From NCBI RefSeq assembly GCF_901538265.1, contig NZ_LR593886.1, forward strand, positions 496,001 through 560,000: 64,000 bases of DNA, in the 5' to 3' direction. Shown here in pieces: positions 33,122 to 41,047 of the stretch (position 1 is its first letter; every line of letters starts with the position of its first letter). The translations under genes were made by a program, and so were the position numbers. The DNA comes from Gemmata massiliana (GTDB taxonomy: Bacteria > Planctomycetota > Planctomycetia > Gemmatales > Gemmataceae). The notes beneath the pieces are model-generated. The model saw nothing but the letters and a program-made list of their open reading frames with translations. It made no database searches and had not been told where the DNA came from.

Positions 33122-34891
33122 ATGCAGCGATTCGGCACGTTTCTCTCTTTAACCGCCTGTGCGCTGTTCGCGGCCTACTCTTTCGCGCAACCGACCAAAC
33201 TGGACGAGCAGAAGAACTTCATCATCCGCCCGAAGACGTCCGGCGGATCGGGTGGTACCAACTACGACACGTCCAAGTTCATCGTCATCAGGCCCAACGG
33301 GAACGTGCCATCTCTTGTAACGCAACCGACGACACCCGCTCAACCGACCACTCCGTCTACTCAGCCCGTTGCCGGGCGCCTCGTACCCGGAATGATCGCG
33401 GTTCCCCCGCCGGGAACGCCCAAAGTTGATGCTGGTATCGTGTTCGACTACTGGTTCGCGGCCGCAGTGGAGGGTCAGCGAATCGGCTACGTTCAGTGGG
33501 GCGCGAAGAAGGTCAAGCAGAACGACCGTGAACTTCTCGTCGGCGTGAAGCACCAGAAATTTACCGTGTCGCGGTTCGGGCAAGTCGTGAGTCAGTGGGG
33601 CGAGGAATCGTCCGTTGAAAACATGGATGGCGACGTTCTGATTACCGGGATGCGGCAAGGCATTGGCCAAGACCAGGCGCTCGTGCTAAACGGCGTGGTC
33701 GACGGCAAAACGCTCAAAGTGACGGGCGAGGGCGCCGCAAAAGGTGCGAGTAACACCCCCTGGCCCGAGGGCGTGGTCGGGTGCGTCCGCGAACCCGCTC
33801 TCTTTAAGGAGAAGCGGCTCAAGACCGGCGAATCCTTCGATTACCCCGCGTACATCGGTGTCGTGAACCGCGTGGTGAAGATGACGGTCACGCTGGAAGC
33901 GGAAGAAACGCTGGCGTTGTGGCCGAAAGAACCGGCCCGAAAGCTACTTCGGTTCGTTTCTCGAATGGAACCGGTCGGAAACTTCAAGCTGCCGCCCGCC
34001 ACGACCTGGGTGGACGCGGAGACGTTTGAACCGCTGAAAATGGAGTTCGATTTCCCCGGTTTCGGTGGCAAAGTCACGTTCCTGCGCACCACGAAGGAGT
34101 CCGCGACCGTGGCCGTGGCCCGGCCGGTCGAGTTGTTCAACGCGCAATCGATTCGCTTGGATCGCGAGATTCCTGGAATACATGCGGGTAGGAGCGTCGT
34201 CTACAAGGTAACGGCCCCGAAGGACGACGAGCCGGGCACCCTTTTCGCGGAGGACGCGCGACAAACGGTCAAGAACCCGGACGCCAAGGCGAAGAGCTTT
34301 GAATTGCACGTGTCCGCGGCCCACGGGCCGATTAAGGGAGCGGCCGTGCTTCCTGCACCGGGTAAAGAGTTCACCGCGAGTAACTACTTCATCAACTGGG
34401 ACAATGACGGGGTGAAGGGGCACGCGGCGGCGGCCATGCGGGGACTGCCTGCGACCGCGACCGATTGGGACAAGGCCGTTGCGGTCGAACGCTGGGTCCA
34501 CCGAAATATGAAGGCGTTCGAGTTCTCTCAGGCGATGGCAACCGCCGATAATGTGGCGAAAACGCTCAGCGGGGACTGCACCGAGTACGCGATGCTCGGG
34601 GCCGCGATGTCCCGGGCGGTCGGGGTTCCATCGCGGACGGTGTTGGGGCTGGTGTACGCCCCCGCGAAAGACGGAAAGCCATACCTCGCGTACCACATGT
34701 GGTTCGAGGTGTTCGCGGACGGCCAGTGGCTCCCGCTCGACGCGACGCTCGGGGGCGGAGGCGTTGGCCCCGGGCACCTGAAGATCGCGGACCACAGTTG
34801 GCACGACGAAAAGACGTTCGCCCCGCTGCTGCCCGTATTGCGGGTGCTCTCGGCGAAACCGGCGGTAACCGTGGGGAAAGTGGAACCATAA
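33122..34891 (+). CDS. Secreted transglutaminase-like protein
   Basis: The 589-aa protein has a signal peptide (FLSLTACALFAAYSFAQP) and a Thr/Pro-rich linker at about residues 60-85. The transglutaminase-like domain is near the C-terminus: AVAVERWVHRNMKAFEFSQA, then SGDCTEYAMLGAAMSRAVGV (Cys486), then LAYHMWFEVF (His525), then WLPLDATLG (Asp540). All three catalytic residues are present and in the usual spacing. The middle region (about 130-430) is beta-rich with unknown function. Such proteins act as proteases, transglutaminases or cyclic-peptide processors; no neighbour indicates the substrate. It is monocistronic. Confidence 0.8.
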   Translation: MQRFGTFLSLTACALFAAYSFAQPTKLDEQKNFIIRPKTSGGSGGTNYDTSKFIVIRPNGNVPSLVTQPTTPAQPTTPSTQPVAGRLVPGMIAVPPPGTPKVDAGIVFDYWFAAAVEGQRIGYVQWGAKKVKQNDRELLVGVKHQKFTVSRFGQVVSQWGEESSVENMDGDVLITGMRQGIGQDQALVLNGVVDGKTLKVTGEGAAKGASNTPWPEGVVGCVREPALFKEKRLKTGESFDYPAYIGVVNRVVKMTVTLEAEETLALWPKEPARKLLRFVSRMEPVGNFKLPPATTWVDAETFEPLKMEFDFPGFGGKVTFLRTTKESATVAVARPVELFNAQSIRLDREIPGIHAGRSVVYKVTAPKDDEPGTLFAEDARQTVKNPDAKAKSFELHVSAAHGPIKGAAVLPAPGKEFTASNYFINWDNDGVKGHAAAAMRGLPATATDWDKAVAVERWVHRNMKAFEFSQAMATADNVAKTLSGDCTEYAMLGAAMSRAVGVPSRTVLGLVYAPAKDGKPYLAYHMWFEVFADGQWLPLDATLGGGGVGPGHLKIADHSWHDEKTFAPLLPVLRVLSAKPAVTVGKVEP

Positions 34892-35093
34892 TTAGAAAGT
34901 CGCGGGCACCGATTGCGCATGAAATTTGAGTGTGCGATAGCATCCCCGCGATCGACCGTCTATACTCTTGGCACTGCCGCTGAACACGTTCCTTAAGCGT
35001 CGTGAGGCGCAAAACGCCAACGGGTGCCCGTTTCTCCCGCGACCACCCTCGTGAGCGAGCGCAGATGACCGTTGAGTCAGTCAGAGTGCCCGC

Positions 35094-37181
35094 ATGACAG
35101 AACGGGAATCGCTCGCGCCGGCCCGGTCGGTCGCTCACCCTGCTTCGCACCCAGACCACGAAGGTATCGGTTCGTTAATGACCGCGACCCTTGTCCCTCG
35201 ACCGTCTGCTTCCGGCGCGCACGCGCGGGGAGAGCACTCCGTGACCGCCTCCGATCTCGGCGACCGCGGCCGTCAGTGGCTCGACCGCTTGTTCGCGGGC
35301 GACACGTCCATTCCCGCGATTACCCCCGTCACGCTCCCGCCCGCGGACCGCACGGTTGCCGAGCACGCGGCCGTCGCTCGCGCCGCTGCGTGTCGCGACT
35401 TGTTCGTGATTCACGCCGATCCCGCGGTCGGTGAGCGCGTCATCGTGGACGTCGCTCGTGCCATAACTGATCGCGTGTTGGTGCTGTCACCGAATCCGGG
35501 CGCCGCCGACCGCGTGACCGAGCGGTTGCTCAAGTACGGCGTGCCCGTACTCCGCGCACTCGCAGACGACGAGAACCCGACCCGGCCGTCCCCGGCCGTC
35601 AGTAAGGTCACGTCTGTTGCGATCGGTACCGGGCGCGCGGAGCAAGCGCGCCGTGATGCGGTTGCCGAGGTCGCCGCGGCCGAGGCTAAAATTGCTGCGT
35701 TCGCAAGTGTTTCTAAAGCTCTCGCACGCTTAACCGAGGTCAACGACTCGCTCGTTCGCCTCGACACGGACCTCGCCGAACGCACGGTCGTGCGGGATCG
35801 CATTGAGGCCGACCTGCGGGCCGAAACGGACACGCCGTTCACGCTGGCGCTCGCCAAACTCCAAACCGATCACGACGACGCGGCTGCGAAGCTCGCCTCA
35901 GAATTGCAGGCCGCGGGCGCGAGCCACACCGAAAAAGACACGGTTCTGACGCAGGCGCGGCACGTTCTTGCCGAAGCCGCCCGCAAGCCCGGATTCTTGT
36001 CGCGCCTGTTCAGCAGCAAGGCGAAACCCGGTACTGCCGATCCGGTGGACCTGGAAAAACAGGTTCACACCCTCGAAACAGAAGCGGCGGCGCTGGCAGA
36101 CCAAGTTCGCGAGTTACAGGCGAAGCTGGACGCTTCTCGGGCCACGATTGCCGCTGAGTGTGCTGCGCTGGTCGCGAACGAACTGACTTCCCGGCGCGCG
36201 GCCAGTGAAACCGCGATTGCCGCGATCGAAGACGAACGCACGCGGGCGCTGGCCGAAGTCGCCGCGCTCAACAAGGTCATCACAGCGGCCGTACCGGACG
36301 ACGACTACGCAACCGCTCAGCAACGGCTGACCACTGCTCGCGAGAAAGCCGCTCAACTCACGCGGTCCGAGTCGTCGGTCGCAGCGCGGATTGTGGTCGG
36401 TACCCCCGGGAGCCTCGGTACAGATCCGGTGTTCGCAGCCCTGACCACCGATCCGCCTTTTGGCGTGCTCGTGCTCGACCGCGCGGAGGAGTTGCCCGAA
36501 GCGGAGTTCCCTCGGCTCGCGCGACTAGCCGAGCGCTGGGTTCTGGTCGGCCACGCGCTCCCCGCAGATGACCCGCGTCCGCCGTCGAACCACAATCGTT
36601 CGCGTGGCCCCCGCCCGGGACAGGCCGAAGGGCCGTTCACGGTCCGCTTGGCGAAAACGCTCGACCGTGAAGCGTGGGCGATCGAGGGCGATCGGTTCGT
36701 GTGCCGGCTCGCGCACCTCACCCCAGACCAGCGGCGAATGGTGACCCGCGAACCACTCGCCGACCGGCCCGAAATCGAACTCCGATTCACCACGACCGAT
36801 GCTGATCCGCAACTCGCGGAGATCGCGTTCCCCAACCACGTGACGGTCGCTGCGGCGAAAAGCCTCCTGTTCCACGAACTCGGCGAAGTGCTGCTGCGAC
36901 CGTGCGGCGATCTCTGCTGGACCCACGGCGCCGAAGCGATTACCGCGACTTGGTCCGCCGATAGTGGTTCGGACGGTGTGTGGATCGACCTCGAAGCGGG
37001 CGTGCGCGAGAAGGTGGTCGGCGCCGGTCCGTTTGCATTCACTGTTGCTGTGAGTTTCGACCCGGCCGCCGGGTGGGACGCGGAACGGGCAGCAGCGTGG
37101 GTCGCCGCGCGTCTGCCGGCCCCGTCACAGAGCCGCTTCGCCGCACTCCCGCGCACTCCCGGCTCCCGACCCGGCGCGTGA
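35094..37181 (+). CDS. Coiled-coil protein resembling a degenerate superfamily 1 helicase
   Basis: The 695-aa protein begins at the ATG at 35094, with another in-frame ATG at 35178. Residues 100-150 read CRDLFVIHADPAVGERVIVD then VARAITDRVLVLSPNPGAAD, which aligns by pattern with the Walker A region and motif Ia of Upf1-like SF1 helicases, but GPPGTGKT is replaced by HADPAVGERV. Residues 180-420 are Ala/Glu/Arg-rich coiled coil. Then ARIVVGTPGSLG, FGVLVLDRAEELPEAEFPRL (in place of the DExx motif II) and ERWVLVGHALPADDPRPP (in place of motif III). The C-terminal third is unrecognised. I infer a decayed, non-ATPase helicase-like domain with a coiled-coil insertion. Confidence 0.65.
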   Translation: MTERESLAPARSVAHPASHPDHEGIGSLMTATLVPRPSASGAHARGEHSVTASDLGDRGRQWLDRLFAGDTSIPAITPVTLPPADRTVAEHAAVARAAACRDLFVIHADPAVGERVIVDVARAITDRVLVLSPNPGAADRVTERLLKYGVPVLRALADDENPTRPSPAVSKVTSVAIGTGRAEQARRDAVAEVAAAEAKIAAFASVSKALARLTEVNDSLVRLDTDLAERTVVRDRIEADLRAETDTPFTLALAKLQTDHDDAAAKLASELQAAGASHTEKDTVLTQARHVLAEAARKPGFLSRLFSSKAKPGTADPVDLEKQVHTLETEAAALADQVRELQAKLDASRATIAAECAALVANELTSRRAASETAIAAIEDERTRALAEVAALNKVITAAVPDDDYATAQQRLTTAREKAAQLTRSESSVAARIVVGTPGSLGTDPVFAALTTDPPFGVLVLDRAEELPEAEFPRLARLAERWVLVGHALPADDPRPPSNHNRSRGPRPGQAEGPFTVRLAKTLDREAWAIEGDRFVCRLAHLTPDQRRMVTREPLADRPEIELRFTTTDADPQLAEIAFPNHVTVAAAKSLLFHELGEVLLRPCGDLCWTHGAEAITATWSADSGSDGVWIDLEAGVREKVVGAGPFAFTVAVSFDPAAGWDAERAAAWVAARLPAPSQSRFAALPRTPGSRPGA

Positions 37182-37241
37182 GCCGCGTTGGTGAAGGGCT
37201 CCACAGGACGTGTGAGCGAGATCGCCTCTCCGGAGACTGGT

Positions 37242-37880
37242 GTGTCGTTCAAACTCGTCATTTGGGACTTCGACGGCACGCTCGCGGACTCGTTACCATC
37301 GGCCGTGAGCATCTTCAACCGGCTCGCGCCGGAAATGGGCATCAAGCCGATCGGCGATCTGAGTGCCGCGCGCGAACTCTCAACGCGCCAGTTCCTCAAG
37401 CAGCACGGTATCTCCCTCTGGCGCTTGCCGCGCCTCGTGCGCAAGTATCAGGCGATCGCCGCAGAGAGTGCAGATCAACTGAAACTGATCGAAGGAATAC
37501 CCGCGACTCTCGCCGCGCTCGCGAGCGCGGGCGTGCGGTTGGGCGTGCTGTCGTCGAACCGCGAGGACAACATTCGGCGCTGTTTGCGGGCCAACGGCGT
37601 GGAGCAGCACTTCGCGTTCGTGATCGGGTACCCGCGCCTCTTCGGTAAGGCCAAAGCACTCAAACGCATCCTCCGCGCCGAGCGGACCGACCGTGCGGAC
37701 GTGCTTTACGTCGGGGACGAACTGCGTGACGTGGAAGCCGCAAAGAAGGCCGGTGTGAAAGTCGCGGCGGTCGCGTGGGGGTTCCACAAAGCGGAACTGC
37801 TACGCACCGGCGCGCCCGATTTCGTGGCGACCGAGGTGCGCGAGTTGATGGGTGTGCTCGGCGGCGAACGGACCCTGTGA
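37242..37880 (+). CDS. HAD superfamily phosphatase, phosphoglycolate phosphatase-like
   Basis: I start at the GTG at 37242, with GGAG about 7 bases upstream, giving 212 aa; the frame opens at 37188. It reads VSFKLVIWDFDGTLADSLPS (nucleophile Asp9 and Asp11), LGVLSSNREDN (motif II), LFGKAKALKRIL (Lys, motif III) and VLYVGDELRDVEAAKKAGVK (motif IV). A helical cap follows motif I, as in class C1 HADs such as phosphoglycolate phosphatases. The final stretch (ATEVRELMGVL) also fits that family. Substrate is not decidable. It lies 60 bases after the coiled-coil gene and probably belongs to the same operon. Confidence 0.8.
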   Translation: MSFKLVIWDFDGTLADSLPSAVSIFNRLAPEMGIKPIGDLSAARELSTRQFLKQHGISLWRLPRLVRKYQAIAAESADQLKLIEGIPATLAALASAGVRLGVLSSNREDNIRRCLRANGVEQHFAFVIGYPRLFGKAKALKRILRAERTDRADVLYVGDELRDVEAAKKAGVKVAAVAWGFHKAELLRTGAPDFVATEVRELMGVLGGERTL

Positions 37881-37884
37881 GCCG

Positions 37885-38700
37885 TTATTTCGTTTCCAGA
37901 ACCCGTTGGATCGCCAGCGCGAACGCCCGGCCCTCGTCGCCCTGATCGCTGAGACCGAGCGGCCGCGCCCGGAGCCGGGCCACGTCGTCCCCGAGCACAT
38001 CAACCGTGCGGAAGTACAAGTACCACATCGCACCGGCCCGGAGATCGTCTTCACCGAACACGTAGGTCGGGCGGTTCAGTCGGTCGCCGGTTACGCGGTT
38101 AAACGTCGCACTCGCTGTAGCGAGCGTTTCAGGGGTCGTTTCGATCGCGTGGAACGCCAGCCCACGGCTCGAAGCCATGTCCTTGATCGCGCTCAGGTCC
38201 GCACCGCTCGTGTGCAGGTACACGACACTGCGGAACCCCGAACTTCTGAGTGCGTCGAACCCGTCGAGGGTCGGCTTGCGCCCCGCGAACAACCCGTCCT
38301 TTACCTTCATTTGTCCGGTCGCCGCCGTCTTGGACGGTTCGGTCGTTTGTGGTTTCACGGGCGCGCCGAGAATGCCCGACGGGACCGACGAACCGGGTCG
38401 CGCCGACGGGTTGCCCGGCAGCGGTTCCGGGAACAGCGTTTCGGGTCCGCCACTCTTCGGACCGGGGGGAGTACCGATCTCCGGTGGCGGGAAGTTACTC
38501 GACCCGCCCGGGGGCTGAACCGAGGGGGCCGGCGACGTCGGTACGCCGGCCGGCGGGAGCAGGATCGAGTTCCGCGGCGGGTTCGGCAGGAAGGGCTGCG
38601 GGCGGTTGCCAGGCTCGTTCAGGTGGCAGCACTTGTGCCGGCACCCGACAGCCCCAGCCATCAGCGCGGCGACCGCGACGAGCATCAACTTCCGAGTCAT
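37885..38700 (-). CDS. Lipoprotein with degenerate phosphatase-like (DUF442-type) domain
   Basis: From the ATG at 38700 the product is 271 aa. A lipobox (LMAGAVGC) is followed by a Cys/His cluster (RHKCCHLNEPG) and a Pro/Gly-rich linker of about 120 residues. The C-terminal half reads TLDGFDALRSSGFRSVVYLH and AIKDMASSRGLAFHAIE, the pattern of beta-lactamase-hydrolase-like (DUF442) tyrosine-phosphatase-like domains. Where the active-site HCxxGxRAG motif would fall the sequence is VFGEDDLRAGAMW, so the nucleophilic Cys is absent. A non-catalytic, perhaps sensing or binding, role is inferred. Confidence 0.7.
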   Translation of the reverse strand: MTRKLMLVAVAALMAGAVGCRHKCCHLNEPGNRPQPFLPNPPRNSILLPPAGVPTSPAPSVQPPGGSSNFPPPEIGTPPGPKSGGPETLFPEPLPGNPSARPGSSVPSGILGAPVKPQTTEPSKTAATGQMKVKDGLFAGRKPTLDGFDALRSSGFRSVVYLHTSGADLSAIKDMASSRGLAFHAIETTPETLATASATFNRVTGDRLNRPTYVFGEDDLRAGAMWYLYFRTVDVLGDDVARLRARPLGLSDQGDEGRAFALAIQRVLETK

Positions 38701-38927
38701 GGGACGGTCCTCCGCGCATTGAAACGAATGCACTCGACATCCGATTCTAGGCTGAGAACGGGCATGACCCACGGATCTTGAGTCAAACTGCGATAATTCC
38801 GATTGCACCGCGTGGCGGAGTTGCCGATTGTGCAACATGTGCGGGCATAGCTGCGTGGGTAAGATGAGTGGGTTGCGGCTTTGTGGCAAAATGTAGGGCA
38901 CGGGTGGCGCGCCCCACACCAGTCAAC

Positions 38928-39818
38928 TCACTTCTTCGCTGCGGGCGGGTCCGCGTAGTCGCGTGCGAGGTTCAGCAGCTCTTCCACGGTCACTTGCTCG
39001 GTGCCGTTGGTCGCGCGCTTGCCGTCCTTCTCTTTGGCCCGGGCCGCTTTCACGATTGCCCCCGTAATCGCGGGCTTCGCGTTGTCCGCGTCGGCCTTAT
39101 TGGACCAACTGTTGCGGATGTGAGTGAGCACGCCCGCGATCTCGTAGTCCTTCAGCAGTGAGCCGTGCGCGGGCATTGCGGTGCCAGTGCCGGAGAACTG
39201 CTTCCCGTCCACCTCGATCGGCCCCTTCAGACCGTACAGCAAGATCCGCGAGAGGCGCGCGGGCGTCGCCTTGTCCCCCGCGACCCACTCGGACCGGTCC
39301 AGCGGCGGGATCGGCGGCTGTTCGCTCGGCTTCCCCTTACCGTCCGGCAGGTGGCACGCGGCGCAGATCGCGTCGTACTTCTGCTTGCCGATCGCCTTCA
39401 GGTCGTCGACCGTTTGCGGATCGGGGTCGGCGGCCGGTCCCTGGACGAGCGTTGGCTGTGGGTCCGGGTCGTCGAACACGTCGCGCCGGAAGTCGGCGGA
39501 GTTCGTGCCGATGTAGAAGCCGCCCCACATGAGCAGCCCGCCGCACACGACCGCGACCCAGAACGGGATCGGCTCGAACCCGTCGCGCGGTTCGGCCTGT
39601 TCGCGCATCACGACCTCGTGCAGTCCCTGCACGGAGTCCGATCCGCCCTCGCCCGGCTCGTCGCTCTCGGGGCTGTCGTCAACCCCGTCTGCGGTGAGCA
39701 TCACCGGATCGTTCATCTGAATCATGTGCGCCCGGTGCAGGTCGGACACGGAATCGCCGCCGGTCGGAACGACCGGCGCGTCCGTCTTGGGCGCGGCGTT
39801 CGGGTTCGGCGTGCTCAT
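38928..39818 (-). CDS. Monoheme CcoP-like c-type cytochrome subunit
   Basis: The 296-aa protein has an acidic N-terminal stretch of about 80 residues, one membrane helix (PFWVAVVCGGLLMWGGFYIG, about 85-104), and a cytochrome c domain with CAACH at residues 152-156 and a likely sixth ligand in TAMPAHGS. Only one CxxCH is present, whereas CcoP of cbb3 oxidases normally has two. It overlaps the CcoO gene by four bases (ATGA), so translational coupling is likely. It should pass electrons between the ACIII/cytochrome pool and the CcoN/CcoO core. It could instead be a dedicated small cytochrome, but position favours CcoP. Confidence 0.75.
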   Translation of the reverse strand: MSTPNPNAAPKTDAPVVPTGGDSVSDLHRAHMIQMNDPVMLTADGVDDSPESDEPGEGGSDSVQGLHEVVMREQAEPRDGFEPIPFWVAVVCGGLLMWGGFYIGTNSADFRRDVFDDPDPQPTLVQGPAADPDPQTVDDLKAIGKQKYDAICAACHLPDGKGKPSEQPPIPPLDRSEWVAGDKATPARLSRILLYGLKGPIEVDGKQFSGTGTAMPAHGSLLKDYEIAGVLTHIRNSWSNKADADNAKPAITGAIVKAARAKEKDGKRATNGTEQVTVEELLNLARDYADPPAAKK

Positions 39819-40633
39819 TCCTTTGCCTCCGGCAGCGGGACTTCGGCCTTCCGCAGCGCCAACAGGTACGCGACCAGCGCGTCGCCCTCGGCGTTCGGGA
39901 CCACCTGATACTCTTCTTCCGGCGTCGTCAGCCAGAACTCCAAGAGGCGCTTCTTCCCCTCGGGGGTGCCGATGTTGATCGGCTCGGGTTGGCCCGCGGT
40001 GTACTGGGCCACCAACGCGCTACCGCGCTCGGCGACGATCGCGTCCCACTCTTTCGTACTCGGGCGCCACCGGTACCCGGGATCAACGGTCCACTCGCGC
40101 CCTAGCGTCAGCGCCTTGTCGCTGCGGCTCCCGACGATCTTCTCGCGGGAGTACAGGTACGCGAATGACGGCATGATGCTCCAGCCGTTCGCGGACCGCG
40201 GGTTCAGCAAGTGGGTGTGGTGCCAAGCGTCTGACGGGTTCCGGGCGCCGATGTTCGCGAGGTCCGGCCCGGTGCGCATGGTCCCGAGCATGGTCGGGTT
40301 GTCGTAGATGTAATCGCGCGACACGGTGCGCCGGAGGCCGTAACTGCGCTTGATGTCGGCCCCGGTCTTGTGCTCGCCGTTCGCGTCCCACCAGTCGCCG
40401 AACTTCTCGCTGCGCACCTGTTGGGTGTGGCAGTACATGCAGCCGTTGTTCTGATAGACCTTGCGCCCCGCGAGCGCCTTACCCTGAAGCGGCTGCGGGT
40501 ACGGCTCGTCGCCCTCGTCCTTCTGGTACGGCTGCTGCTTGCCCAGTTGCCAGAACGGGAATACGACCAGTCCCAGCCAGCTCGACGAGAACGTGAGCAC
40601 CGCCCCCAGAAAGATCACCATCCCGCGGTCCAT
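39815..40633 (-). CDS. ccoO: Cbb3-type cytochrome c oxidase subunit II (CcoO)
   Basis: The 272-aa protein starts at the ATG at 40633 with an N-terminal anchor (MDRGMVIFLGAVLTFSSSWL) and carries GCMYCHTQQVR, the heme site and the conserved QVR that follows it in CcoO. Further landmarks are DYIYDNPTMLGTMRTGPDLA and NPRSANGWSIMPSFAYL. CcoO is the monoheme periplasmic subunit that relays electrons to CcoN. It is followed by the CcoP-like gene with a 4-base overlap. The upstream CcoN gene is 414 bases away, unusually far for this operon. Confidence 0.9.
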   Translation of the reverse strand: MDRGMVIFLGAVLTFSSSWLGLVVFPFWQLGKQQPYQKDEGDEPYPQPLQGKALAGRKVYQNNGCMYCHTQQVRSEKFGDWWDANGEHKTGADIKRSYGLRRTVSRDYIYDNPTMLGTMRTGPDLANIGARNPSDAWHHTHLLNPRSANGWSIMPSFAYLYSREKIVGSRSDKALTLGREWTVDPGYRWRPSTKEWDAIVAERGSALVAQYTAGQPEPINIGTPEGKKRLLEFWLTTPEEEYQVVPNAEGDALVAYLLALRKAEVPLPEAKE

Positions 40634-41047
40634 ATCGGTCCCTCAAGAAAACGCGCCGCGGGCACCGAGTGCCATAAGATCCGCCACGGATAGACACTAC
40701 GAACACGGAACGGACGTTTCACAAAGAATCGTGTTCGTCTCGTTCCGCCAATCGATCGCAACCAGCCCGTCCGTCGCGCGGCTAACATTTGCTAACAATT
40801 ACCGGGTGCTTCATCGCCACCCTTCGGCCGCAAATTCAACGTCAGTAATCTGTTACGTATGGAGGCTGTTGCAGCCTTTGTTACACTTCGTTTCGACTCA
40901 ATTCGCCCGTCATGGCGTCTGATATCATCGCGTTTTTGCAGCGCAATACGTGGACGCAAGATCATTATACCTGGTGCTGTGCGGGGGGGCCACAAGCACC
41001 AACTGCAAAATCACGCGACTTCAGTAAGTCGTGGGCGATCCGTGCGT
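40634..41047. other. 414-bp gap between ccoN and ccoO with a dispersed-repeat copy; no gene seen
   Basis: This lies between the stop of ccoN and the start of ccoO, both minus strand. I see no plausible gene. It contains the repeat copy at 40752-40830. All other gaps in the cluster are 161 bases or shorter, apart from the 173 bases between actB and actA, so this one may hold a separate promoter for ccoO-ccoP. Confidence 0.65.
40752..40830. repeat. Dispersed intergenic repeat, copy 2 (inverted relative to copy 1)
   Basis: Contains GTCGCGCGGCTAACATTTGC followed by TAACAATTACCGGGT. The core CGCGCGGCTAACATTTGCTAAC is the exact reverse complement of that in copy 1 near 31984-32005, and the flanks (CCGG, GTGGCGA, CGGACG) also match in part. 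Both copies are intergenic. Confidence 0.6.
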
